DNA from: Trinickia terrae
GTDB lineage: Bacteria; Pseudomonadota; Gammaproteobacteria; Burkholderiales; Burkholderiaceae
Assembly (NCBI RefSeq): GCF_005144415.1
Contig: NZ_SWJE01000008.1
Coordinates: forward strand, 62,001 to 126,000
Direction of reading: 5' to 3'
Length of the DNA: 64,000 nt
Part shown: piece by piece, positions 9,746 through 17,570 of the stretch
How the letters are laid out: every line of letters starts with the position of its first letter
How positions within the stretch are numbered: position 1 is the stretch's first letter
Notes under the pieces: generated by a model
Database searches by the model: none
Told to the model about the DNA's origin: nothing
What the model saw: only the letters and a program-made list of their open reading frames with translations
Made by a program: the position numbers and the translations under genes

Positions 9746-10219
9746 TCAGGGGCAGGCTGCCTGATGCCCGCGCGGCGAGGAATCTTTCGAACGAGTCAGA
9801 ACGAACGACGTGACGGTATTGAGAACGCCCGGCAGCGCAGCAATCTCTTCCCAGAGCTTGTGGATGTGATCGGAAGTCGCGGCTTCGATGTGCAAGACGA
9901 TATCGAGCTCGCCGCTCATCACGTCGCACGCGACAACTTCCGGAACCGAGCGCACATGGACCAGCACATCGATCCCTCGCATCCGGTCCTTCCGGTAGAC
10001 GAACATGAGCGCTCTGATGGGCTCCGATTCAGGCGCAGCATGGCCGGACTTGATGGTGTACCCGCGAATGTAGCCGTCGCGCTCCAGCCTCTCGATCCGG
10101 AGCCTCACGGCGTTGCGCGACAGATTGACGGACGCAGCAATGTCGTTGTGCGACAGGCGCGCGTTCTCAGTCAGTTGCGCAAGAATTTTTTCGTCGACCT
10201 TGTCGAGCACACGCTTCAT
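9746..10219 (-). CDS. Lrp/AsnC family transcriptional regulator
   Basis: A 157-residue regulator. The N-terminal winged helix-turn-helix spans about residues 8-60 (ILAQLTENARLSHNDIAASV, then LSRNAVRLRIERLERDGYI). A RAM ligand-binding domain follows (MFVYRKDRMRGIDVLVHVRS, then MSGELDIVLHIEA). Such proteins respond to amino acids. It lies 116 bp upstream of the homoserine dehydrogenase operon on the same strand, so it is the natural candidate regulator of that operon. The C-terminal tail KDSSPRGHQAACP is beyond the usual family end. Confidence 0.92.
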   Translation of the reverse strand: MKRVLDKVDEKILAQLTENARLSHNDIAASVNLSRNAVRLRIERLERDGYIRGYTIKSGHAAPESEPIRALMFVYRKDRMRGIDVLVHVRSVPEVVACDVMSGELDIVLHIEAATSDHIHKLWEEIAALPGVLNTVTSFVLTRSKDSSPRGHQAACP

Positions 10220-10263
10220 ATTTCAAGCTGCCTATTCATTAAACGCCCGATTCGGCCAAGCCG

Positions 10264-11139
10264 CTAGAGCGCAAGCGAGCCTTCCACGCAGGTGACGCAA
10301 GCACCGCCGACGCGTACCTTTCCGCTCGCATCCACGCTCACCTTGACGCGTCCATCTCGGCCGACACAGCGTCCTTGCGCAGCCACGTAGTCTATTCCGC
10401 CGGGCGGCAACAGGCCGCGTTCCCACTGGAAGGCGGCCACGCTGCCGTTGCCGCTTCCGCAGACAGGATCCTCCTCGACTCCGCAGGACGGAGCGAAGGC
10501 GCGCACTTCGATTGCCGCATCCCCTTGCTCGCGCTTACCGAATACGGTCAGGCCCGTGACACCGAGGCGGCGCTCGAACTCCGCCAACTTCGCGAAGTCC
10601 GGCCGCAGATCGAGTACGGAAGCCGCATCGTTCATTTGCACGACAACCCAAATGGCGCCGACGTTCACGATGGCCGGCGCGGTCTCGATGTCCGCTTTGC
10701 ATCCGAGGATACGCTCCAGATCGGCGATCTCCGCCGTGTGCAGCGGCTCCATCTTCGCGGGCGGCAGGCCGAAGGTCAACTGGCGGTTTCCGCCTTGCTC
10801 GTCGACCGTCAATTCAACGAGGCCGATGCCGCATTGCTGAATCAATCGACCGCTCCGGCGAGGCGTGACGCGCCCGGCTTCCAGGATGGCGTGAGCACTG
10901 CCCAGTGTCGGATGTCCGGCAAAGGGAAGCTCGCTGCGCGGCGTGAAAATCCGCAAACGATAGTCGGCCTCGGCCGTCGTGGGCGGAAGGACAAATGTCG
11001 TTTCGGAAAGGTTGGTCCAGCTCGCGATCGCTTGCATCGCGCCGGTGGACAGGCCCTCCGCGTCCAGCACCACGGCCACCGGATTGCCCAGAAGCGGCCG
11101 GGAGGTGAAGACGTCGACTACCTTATAGGATCGTTTCAT
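10264..11139 (-). CDS. PhzF family isomerase/epimerase-like enzyme
   Basis: A 291-residue PhzF/DapF-fold protein. The first half has KVVDVFTSRPLLGNPVAVVL, the candidate catalytic glutamate in NLSETTFVLPP (Glu46), and RSELPFAGHPTLGSAHAIL. The second half has the mirrored GVEEDPVCGSGNGSVAAF motif. In phenazine makers PhzF isomerises trans-2,3-dihydro-3-hydroxyanthranilate, but most family members, including this isolated one with no other phz gene near, have unknown substrates. It lies 44 bp upstream of the Lrp gene on the same strand, so it may be part of the same amino-acid metabolic cluster. Confidence 0.88.
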   Translation of the reverse strand: MKRSYKVVDVFTSRPLLGNPVAVVLDAEGLSTGAMQAIASWTNLSETTFVLPPTTAEADYRLRIFTPRSELPFAGHPTLGSAHAILEAGRVTPRRSGRLIQQCGIGLVELTVDEQGGNRQLTFGLPPAKMEPLHTAEIADLERILGCKADIETAPAIVNVGAIWVVVQMNDAASVLDLRPDFAKLAEFERRLGVTGLTVFGKREQGDAAIEVRAFAPSCGVEEDPVCGSGNGSVAAFQWERGLLPPGGIDYVAAQGRCVGRDGRVKVSVDASGKVRVGGACVTCVEGSLAL

Positions 11140-11201
11140 ATGGGCCTCTATTGAGTTGGCATGCGGCGCAGCCAGTGCGTTTGCGCCGATGCTTCACCAT
11201 G

Positions 11202-11244
11202 AAAAACACCCCAAAGGCTGGATCGGCGTCCAACTTTTGGGGTG
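11202..11244 (-). terminator. Rho-independent terminator after the solute-binding-fold gene
   Basis: On the minus strand CTTTTGGGGTG counterpart arms (11207-11217 and 11234-11244) form an 11-bp stem with one mismatch, followed by five T residues. It ends the transcript from the gene at 11296-12018 and separates it from phzF-like transcription. Confidence 0.75.
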
Positions 11245-11295
11245 CCGCTCGGATCGGCCGGTTGCCGTTACTGCAGTCCGCCGAAGCGGAGAATG

Positions 11296-12018
11296 CTATT
11301 TTTCGCCTGCGGCCACGCTGTCGATCTCCGTCTCCGTGAGACCGTACTTAGCCATGCGGGCACGGTGGTCGGACGAACCGAGGTACTTGCGGAGTTGCTC
11401 ATTCACCGCCTGCAGAAGGCCGTGATTGCTCTTATTGAACGAGAAGGCGCCGACAGGTGCTTTCCCTTCCTTGCTCATTTTGTGTGCAACCGCTTCCAGC
11501 TCCTCGTTGGCGCCGGCAAGGGCGCGGCTCCCGATCGCGGTGCTCGCGTATGCGTCGATCTTTCCTGTGAGCAGCGCGGCGACTGCGGCGGGCTGGTCTT
11601 TGAACACCGCGATCTGGCTATCGCTCACGCCCGCCGACTTTGCGGCGTCGAGCTGAACCGTCCCGGCAACGATCCCAAGCCGCGCCTCGCTCCGCGCGGC
11701 CACTGCCTCGTAGCTCGCCAGCGCTTTCGGGTTGCCGCCTTGAAGCAGGAATCCATCGCCCAGCGCCCAGACCGGCGCACTGAATGCAACGCGCTCTGCG
11801 CGCTCAGCCGTCACGAAAATTGGCACGTTCATGTCCCAGCGGCCCTCTTGCACGCCAGGCAGAAGTTCTTCGAACGAGGTCAAATGATGTTCGATGGAGG
11901 ACACACCGATCGCTCGAAGCACCACATCGGCCAATTCGATGTCGGAGCCCGTCACGGAATGATCACGGTCAGTCCAGTAGAAAGGCGGTTCTTCGAGATA
12001 TGCAATTGTTACTTTCAT
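11296..12018 (-). CDS. Family-3 solute-binding-fold protein without signal peptide
   Basis: A 240-residue protein with the amino-acid-type periplasmic binding fold: MKVTIAYLEEPPFYW, then GSDIELADVVLRAIG, EELLPGVQEGRWDM, ERVAFSAPVW and the hinge segment LLTGKIDAYAS. Unusually the fold starts at residue 1, with no Sec or Tat signal and no lipobox. An alternative ATG at 12054 adds 12 residues but no signal. It therefore should stay in the cytoplasm, and no ABC transporter genes accompany it. It lies 92 bp downstream of the aminotransferase on the same strand. It may act as a cytoplasmic amino-acid-binding or enzyme-like protein; function is not known. Confidence 0.82.
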   Translation of the reverse strand: MKVTIAYLEEPPFYWTDRDHSVTGSDIELADVVLRAIGVSSIEHHLTSFEELLPGVQEGRWDMNVPIFVTAERAERVAFSAPVWALGDGFLLQGGNPKALASYEAVAARSEARLGIVAGTVQLDAAKSAGVSDSQIAVFKDQPAAVAALLTGKIDAYASTAIGSRALAGANEELEAVAHKMSKEGKAPVGAFSFNKSNHGLLQAVNEQLRKYLGSSDHRARMAKYGLTETEIDSVAAGEK

Positions 12019-12110
12019 GGCTGTACTCAACTTGAGTGACTGGGGCTGGATCATGATGCGGCGTCATTCCGGCCGCGGGTCGCAATACCTGAGATCGCGG
12101 TGTCGAGTCG

Positions 12111-13283
12111 TCACGCGGCAGCGGCGTCCAGGGCCGCCGAAAGAGCGGACAATGCGGGTCCGAGGCGTGCAGGCGGCAGATAGCCAAAGCCAAGGCGGAA
12201 TACGCAATCGCTTTCGCCAAACCACGTTCCGGACGCCAACTGCAAGTCATGACCAGGCAGCAGATTCCAGAAGCGCGAGACGGCAACATCGTCGAATGCA
12301 TCGGAACGCAGGCGCAGGCAGCACAACGCGCCGGCATCCGGCCGCACCCACTCGATACGTTTGTGCTCGCCCTCGCACCAATTCGCCAGTTCATCGAGGG
12401 CGCGGGCGAGCAACCGGCGCCGGGGTGCGAGCACGCTTTCCCTGTTGCGCAGAAGCGCTGTGGCGAGCGTCTCGTCGAGCACCGAACCCGAGATCACGAT
12501 GTTCATCTTGGCGATGGTCAGACGCGACCGAAGGCCGGCGTCCTCCACCGTGAGCCAGCCCGTGCGCAAGCCCGGCGCGCCGAGCGCCTTCGATACCGAC
12601 GCGCCGGTGACGATATGCGAGTCGAGCCCCGCGAAACTGCCGGCCACGGCGCCGTCGCCATAGGCGGCCTCTCGATAGGTCTCGTCGATGAAAAGTATCG
12701 CTTCCGGAGAATGCCTCTTCATCAAGACGAGGAGCTTCTCGATATCCGCGCGGGACGTCTGAACGCCGCTTGGATTTTGTGGCGTTGCAAGACTGACCAG
12801 CTTGGTTTTCGAAGACAGGCTCGCCTCGATCCGGTCCAGGTCCAGCCGATAGCCGTTCTCGAACGATAACTTGACCTCGCGGACACTGACGCCGGCTCCA
12901 AGCAGACAATCGCGGCTCGGCGGAAAGCAGGGTGTCGCGAGGACAGCCTCGTCGCCGGGGCGGCAGACTTCGAGAGCGAGAAGAAAGAGCCCGAGCGCGG
13001 TGCCTTGTGTCGTGATGATCTGCTCTGCCGGAACGTTGCAGGCGTCGGCAATCGCCTCACGAAGCGCGACCGCACCGGCGGATCTGCCATAGCCGAGCTT
13101 CAGGTCGCGGATACCCTCGAGACCGTCGAGATCCAGGATCTCGCCTACCGTCAAGTCTTGGGAGGTGCTCTCCGCCAGGTTGAACGGCCGATTCACGTCG
13201 AGGAGTGAAATGATCTCGTTGTAGGGAAATCTCCCGCTCCACTCCTGGGAATCCGTGCGAAGGGCGTTGCTGAGGCCGGACAT
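12111..13283 (-). CDS. Class I/II PLP-dependent aminotransferase
   Basis: A 390-residue fold-type I aminotransferase. Features: LGYGRSAGAVALREAIA, TTQGTALGLFLLALEV for the cofactor phosphate, ATPQNPSGV (substrate carboxylate/PLP Asn170), FIDETYREAAYGD (Asp200 and Tyr203), and PLP lysine Lys232 in GASVSKALGAPGLRTGW. The substrate amino acid is not predictable. Divergent from the MocR regulator at 13429 with a repeat-containing 145-bp gap, a classic arrangement in which the MocR protein controls the neighbouring aminotransferase gene. Confidence 0.92.
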   Translation of the reverse strand: MSGLSNALRTDSQEWSGRFPYNEIISLLDVNRPFNLAESTSQDLTVGEILDLDGLEGIRDLKLGYGRSAGAVALREAIADACNVPAEQIITTQGTALGLFLLALEVCRPGDEAVLATPCFPPSRDCLLGAGVSVREVKLSFENGYRLDLDRIEASLSSKTKLVSLATPQNPSGVQTSRADIEKLLVLMKRHSPEAILFIDETYREAAYGDGAVAGSFAGLDSHIVTGASVSKALGAPGLRTGWLTVEDAGLRSRLTIAKMNIVISGSVLDETLATALLRNRESVLAPRRRLLARALDELANWCEGEHKRIEWVRPDAGALCCLRLRSDAFDDVAVSRFWNLLPGHDLQLASGTWFGESDCVFRLGFGYLPPARLGPALSALSAALDAAAA

Positions 13284-13346
13284 CTGGGCTCCTGCGAATG
13301 TGATCGGAACCCATGCATCGTAGCGCCCGCGGGCGGACCATAACAG

Positions 13347-13380
13347 TCACAATTTTGTGCCGATTCGACCATCACAATTT
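13347..13380. promoter_or_regulatory. Direct repeat TCACAATTT, candidate MocR operator
   Basis: Two identical 9-bp copies begin at 13347 and 13372, 25 bp apart, between the divergent aminotransferase and MocR genes. The first copy is also part of a CACAA-TT-TTGTG inverted repeat (13348-13359). MocR/GabR-type proteins are known to bind paired direct repeats in such divergent promoters. Confidence 0.6.
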
Positions 13381-13428
13381 CGCTTGGCGAGCCGCGGGCG
13401 CCGGATCGATAATCGTGAATTCCTCCGC

Positions 13429-14874
13429 ATGAGCGCCTCCATGGACACGCACACTTCGTACCGTTACGAGCAGTTGGCCGAGCTCATCGTCGGCATGATC
13501 GACAACGGCGCGCTCACGGCGGGCGCGCGGCTGCCATCCGTGCGCACCGTCAGCGAGCAGCACCGCATCAGCATCTCCACGGCGCTGCAGGCGTACCGTC
13601 TGCTCGAAGATCGCGGCGTCCTCGTCGCGCGGCCGCAGTCGGGCTTTTACGTCGCGGCCGCGCCTCGCGGCGCGCTCGCGTTGCCGTCGACCTCTCGCCC
13701 GCGCACGAAGGCGTCGACGGTGTCGATCAGCGGAGCCGTCGCGGCGCTGCTCGAGCACGCGTCGAACTCGGCGCTCGTGCCGCTCGGCTGCGCCGTGCCC
13801 GACTCGGAGCTGCTGCAATCGAAGCGGCTCGACCTCGCGCTCGCGCGTGCCGCACGTCAACACGGGACGCGCTACAACGTCTATTGCGCACCGAACGGCG
13901 AGCCGCGCCTGCGCCGCGAAATCGCGAAGAGGGCGATGCGCGTCGGGCATGCGCTGTCGCCCGACGACGTGCTCGTCACGTGCGGCTGCACCGAGGCGCT
14001 GACGCTTGCGCTGAGCGCCGTCGCCAAGCGTGGCGATACGATCGCGATCGAATCGCCCACGTACTTCGGATTCCTGCATGCGATCGAAATGCTCGGCCTG
14101 AAGGCATTCGAGCTGCCGACCCACCCGACGCACGGCATCGACGTCGATGCGCTCGCACGCTTGCTCGATACGGAGCCGGTGGCGGCCTGCGTGCTGTCGT
14201 CGAGTTTCAACAATCCGCTCGGCTCGGCGATGGCCGAAGCCGGCAAGCGGGCGCTTCTCGCGCTGCTCGCGCGGCATGCCGTGCCGCTGATCGAAGACGA
14301 CGTCTACGGCGACATCCACTTCGGTCGCGAGCGGCCAAAGCCGTTCATCGCGCTCGACGGCGGCGCCAATACGATCTACTGCAGCTCGTTCTCGAAAAGC
14401 CTTGCACCCGGATACCGGGTCGGCTGGATTGCAGCGGGCGCCTACGCGCAGCAGGTGATGGAACGCAAGCTCGCGTTCAGTCTCTGCGGCCCCGTGTTGC
14501 CTCAAATCGCGCTCGCGGATTTTTTGGAGAGCGGCGCTTACGATACGCACTTGCGCGGCATCCGCCGCATCTTCGAAGAGAACCTCGCGCGCATGACGCG
14601 TGCGATCGAGGCAAGCTTCCCAGCGGATACGAAAGTGAGCCAGCCGGCAGGCGGCTTTGTGCTCTGGCTCGAACTGCCGAGGCGCTTCGATTCGCGCGCG
14701 CTCTTCGACGAGGCGCTCGAGCAAGGCATTTGCTTCGCGCCCGGCGACGTTTTCTCCGCGAGCCGGCGCTTTCGCAATTGCCTGCGCTTGAGCGCCGGGC
14801 ATGTCTGGGACGATCGCATCGAAGACGGCGTCCGCCGCCTGGGCAGGCTCGCAAAGACGCAGCTTGCGCGCTGA
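13429..14874 (+). CDS. MocR family regulator (GntR DNA-binding domain fused to aminotransferase fold)
   Basis: A 481-residue MocR/GabR-type regulator. Residues about 8-80 form the GntR winged helix (YRYEQLAELIVGMIDNGAL, RLPSVRTVSEQHRIS, YRLLEDRGVLVARPQSGFYV). The remainder is a class I aminotransferase fold with PLP lysine in SFSKSLAPGYRVGW (about Lys323), SSSFNNPLG and EDDVYGDIHFG. PLP adducts usually act as the effector rather than as a catalyst. The first in-frame ATG that begins the GntR region sensibly is 13429; 13441 is possible. Divergent to the aminotransferase, which it probably regulates together with the downstream binding-fold gene. Confidence 0.9.
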   Translation: MSASMDTHTSYRYEQLAELIVGMIDNGALTAGARLPSVRTVSEQHRISISTALQAYRLLEDRGVLVARPQSGFYVAAAPRGALALPSTSRPRTKASTVSISGAVAALLEHASNSALVPLGCAVPDSELLQSKRLDLALARAARQHGTRYNVYCAPNGEPRLRREIAKRAMRVGHALSPDDVLVTCGCTEALTLALSAVAKRGDTIAIESPTYFGFLHAIEMLGLKAFELPTHPTHGIDVDALARLLDTEPVAACVLSSSFNNPLGSAMAEAGKRALLALLARHAVPLIEDDVYGDIHFGRERPKPFIALDGGANTIYCSSFSKSLAPGYRVGWIAAGAYAQQVMERKLAFSLCGPVLPQIALADFLESGAYDTHLRGIRRIFEENLARMTRAIEASFPADTKVSQPAGGFVLWLELPRRFDSRALFDEALEQGICFAPGDVFSASRRFRNCLRLSAGHVWDDRIEDGVRRLGRLAKTQLAR

Positions 14875-14981
14875 GAGCACGCCGGCTTCTCCTCGACACC
14901 GCCGGCGTGCGAACCAAACGCTCTCCATTCGTCTGCAAATAAACTATTCTTAAGACGCTCGGCCGTTGCTCGGGAGCAAAT

Positions 14982-15689
14982 ATGACCGATCCGTCGGAGT
15001 ACATTGCGCAGCATCTGCGTAACTTTTCTGCGTCGTCTTCGGACCATCCGGCGAGTGGCGTCCTGAATCCCTACGCGCTGCTCTTGCCGATCGTTCTCTT
15101 CGTCGTGCTGGTTTGCATCGCCGCGTTCGAGGACCGCTGGGCCATGTTCAGGCTCGCTCCACCGATGAGCTTCCGCAGGCGCTTGTTCGTGTGGTGGTCG
15201 TGCGCGTGGCGGCAGTTTCTGGCGAGCATTCCCCTCGCGGTCATAGGCGGGGTGGCTTTCCTGTATCTGGTTCATCGGTTGGCCGTGCCGCTGGGCCATC
15301 TCTCGGGGAACATGCTGCAACATGCCACGGGAATGTTCACGGCCATGCTGTCGCTCGTTGTGACAGCGATGCCGCTCATCGTGGCGCCTCTGATCTGCAC
15401 GATGCTGAGCCTGCCTGTTTACGGGTACATGGTGCGAAAGGGGCTGGCTTCGCATGCACTGGCTGTGCCGGCGCGATTCGGCTTGTGGCGCGCGACCCGG
15501 CTCGGCGTCACTACGTTGGCCTGGTCCGGCGTCGGGACGCTCTTTATCGCCGATTTGACCGCCACGCTTCCGCATCGTGTCGCCGAGGGGCTGCGCCTGC
15601 TGTTCTTCGTCGTCTGGGGCATGTACATCGTATTGCCGCGGCAGATCCGCAGGGCCGAGCGCCTCAGGCAGGTGCTTTCGGCGAAGTAA
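14982..15689 (+). CDS. Hypothetical multi-pass membrane protein
   Basis: A 235-residue protein not recognised as a known family. Four to five hydrophobic segments are visible: about residues 29-49 (NPYALLLPIVLFVVLVCIAAF region), 78-98, 118-145, 170-188 and 202-220. Charged Arg-rich loops (SFRRRLFVWW; RQIRRAERLRQ) suggest cytoplasmic faces by the positive-inside rule. The ATG at 14982 follows GGGAGCAAAT. It lies 107 bp past the MocR gene and 71 bp before the SET-domain gene; a shared transcript with the latter is possible. No function is inferred. Confidence 0.78.
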   Translation: MTDPSEYIAQHLRNFSASSSDHPASGVLNPYALLLPIVLFVVLVCIAAFEDRWAMFRLAPPMSFRRRLFVWWSCAWRQFLASIPLAVIGGVAFLYLVHRLAVPLGHLSGNMLQHATGMFTAMLSLVVTAMPLIVAPLICTMLSLPVYGYMVRKGLASHALAVPARFGLWRATRLGVTTLAWSGVGTLFIADLTATLPHRVAEGLRLLFFVVWGMYIVLPRQIRRAERLRQVLSAK

Positions 15690-15760
15690 CGTCCCCGGTT
15701 GGCACGCCTGCCTTCGCAAAACAATACACGTCGTCGTAGCGCACCCCAGGCGATCGCGGC

Positions 15761-16924
15761 ATGCGTCTTAGCATGGCTTGTCCGATCGCCCATTCGACCG
15801 TTATGCGCCCTATCGTCTCCCCGGTGTCGCGCGAGCACACCCGTTACTCCCCGGCCGACGCCGCCGGTCTGATCGCCGCCGTGGCGGCGTACGACTCGGC
15901 CGGCGAACAGTTGCATGCGCTCGAAGCCCATATTTCCCGATGCTTCGAAGCCGTCGAAGACATCGGCGCCGACAAGCCGAGAAAGGATGCATTCTGGTCG
16001 ATCGCCAGGAAGATTCTCGAGCAAAGCAGGCAGTTGATGTCGGCGGAAAGCAGAGCGGTGCTTCACGCCGAGCAGGCAGCCGGGACATCCCCCCAGTTCT
16101 GGAACGGCAGCTGGCCATGGGCGGAGAAGATGCGAAGCGAGATCGGTCCGCGTCCACCCTTGACACTGGCGTGCCTGACTCTGCCGGCGCGTGCCCATCA
16201 CGAGCTTCGCCTGTTCAATCTTGCGCTTGCCACCGTCAACCACGTCCTATGGGACGAGGCTCCGCGCGCGTTTTCGTTTCCCATGCGGCGCTATGCTGCC
16301 GAGCTGGACGGAGCGTATCCGTTCCGCTGGCCGGACGGGTCAGCGGCCATTGTCGAGGTCGGCCCGAATCCCGCTCTCGATCGGGCCGTGTTGACGCGCA
16401 TCCGGCCATACGTCGATCCAACGCTGCCGAAGGCCGATCGCGAATGCTTGTATCGGGAGAACTTCTATTGCCGGCGAATGAATGAAGACGATTTGCTCCA
16501 GCCGGGGGAGCGCGCCCTGATCGGCCAGTGGGGCGCGTTTGCCAGGCGTCGAATTCCGGAGGGCGTTTGCCTCGGCGTGTATGGCGGTACGCTGCTGGAC
16601 CACGAGAGCACGATCATGCTCGCGGATCGGCGCCACCTTGCGAACGTGTCCTCGGCTGACGGTCCGGATTACTTCGTGAACGGCGAGAACATCACGTCAC
16701 TGATGAACACCCGGTTTACATTCGACGCGCAAGGGCACATCGCCGCTCAATCCACCGGGCCGTACAACGTGCGCGCACAGGCGTTCGAGGCGTCAACGGC
16801 CGGTGGAATCCCGCTTTCGCTTATCGCCTTTTTTTCATCGCAAGACATCGAGCAGGATGCCGAGCTCCGCTGGAATTACGGACACGACGAAACGGCGCTG
16901 GTCAGGAATGGGCTGCGTGGCTGA
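15761..16924 (+). CDS. SET-domain protein, possible lysine methyltransferase
   Basis: A 387-residue protein with no signal peptide or membrane helix. The C-terminal third matches the order of SET-domain motifs: IPEGVCLGVYGGTLLDHES (residues 265-283, compare I..G..I..Y.G....E), NGENITSLMNTRF (307-319, in the place of the GN..RF.NHS cofactor motif), then SLIAFFSSQDIEQDAEL (353-369) and WNYG (371-374), the final DI..GEEL..DYG motif. The N-terminal 250 residues are helical and unrecognised. SET enzymes use S-adenosylmethionine to methylate lysines; bacterial ones include secreted effectors aimed at host histones. The Cys/His zinc cluster after SET is absent. The start is uncertain (15773 and 15803 also possible). 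Confidence 0.72.
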   Translation: MRLSMACPIAHSTVMRPIVSPVSREHTRYSPADAAGLIAAVAAYDSAGEQLHALEAHISRCFEAVEDIGADKPRKDAFWSIARKILEQSRQLMSAESRAVLHAEQAAGTSPQFWNGSWPWAEKMRSEIGPRPPLTLACLTLPARAHHELRLFNLALATVNHVLWDEAPRAFSFPMRRYAAELDGAYPFRWPDGSAAIVEVGPNPALDRAVLTRIRPYVDPTLPKADRECLYRENFYCRRMNEDDLLQPGERALIGQWGAFARRRIPEGVCLGVYGGTLLDHESTIMLADRRHLANVSSADGPDYFVNGENITSLMNTRFTFDAQGHIAAQSTGPYNVRAQAFEASTAGGIPLSLIAFFSSQDIEQDAELRWNYGHDETALVRNGLRG

Positions 16925-17131
16925 GACCGGATGGCCCACAAGGAAGTCTTCGATACCAACGACTACGCGTCATGCTTACCGTAGTGTTTGGTAACGAGTT
17001 CGACGATATCCCTCGGGCCCCTAAAGGGAAGCCGCCCTCGTGCTTGACTCTCCTTGAGAAACCCGGGGGGAGGCGCTGTGGGCCTCCATCGCGGTCTTCA
17101 CATGCGGTAGAGCGTTTGCTGGTCCGTCAGC

Positions 17132-17425
17132 CTATTCGACGCCGCGAACGATGCGGACATCGCGCTCGACGCCGTCGCCCAGGGCTTCAAGCGCTTTCTT
17201 GTAGGCGTCGCTTGTGTATGCGGCAACGGCGTGCTCGTAGGTCGGAAACTCGATCACGACCGTGCGTTCCTTCAAGCCTTGTTCATGCGCTTCCTCGGCC
17301 ACGGCGCGCACGAGGAACTTGCCTCCGGCGGCCTCCACGGCGGGCATCGCGAGTTGCGCATACGCTGCGAGCTTCGATGGGTCCTTCGTCGCGCGGTATG
17401 TGTTTACCCAGTATCCCTTGCTCAT
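17132..17425 (-). CDS. DUF1330 family protein
   Basis: A 97-residue DUF1330 protein, a small ferredoxin-like alpha+beta dimeric barrel fold. Typical features: MSKGYWVNTYRATKDPSKLA, AVEAAGGKFLVRA, ERTVVIEFPTYEHAVAAYTS and a conserved YKKALEAL segment. The start at 17425 has AAGGA 9 nt upstream, and longer in-frame starts have no ribosome site. Function of the family is unknown. Single gene, 145 bp downstream of the MBL-fold gene on the same strand. Confidence 0.9.
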   Translation of the reverse strand: MSKGYWVNTYRATKDPSKLAAYAQLAMPAVEAAGGKFLVRAVAEEAHEQGLKERTVVIEFPTYEHAVAAYTSDAYKKALEALGDGVERDVRIVRGVE

Positions 17426-17570
17426 TTGAATTTCCTTGGTTAACGACGGAAGCCGTATGTTCGCACGTTTGACCAATGAGATTGGGGATGGGGCCGCTGT
17501 GCGTTTGCGTTCGCGACGTATGATCGGATCTCCAAGCCGATCATGTGCGAGCCATTCATGCCATCGGCGG

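Noticed and set aside
10264-11139. PhzF-like gene as a sign of a phenazine pathway
   Set aside because: No other phz genes are in the window, and the family is mostly not involved in phenazine synthesis.
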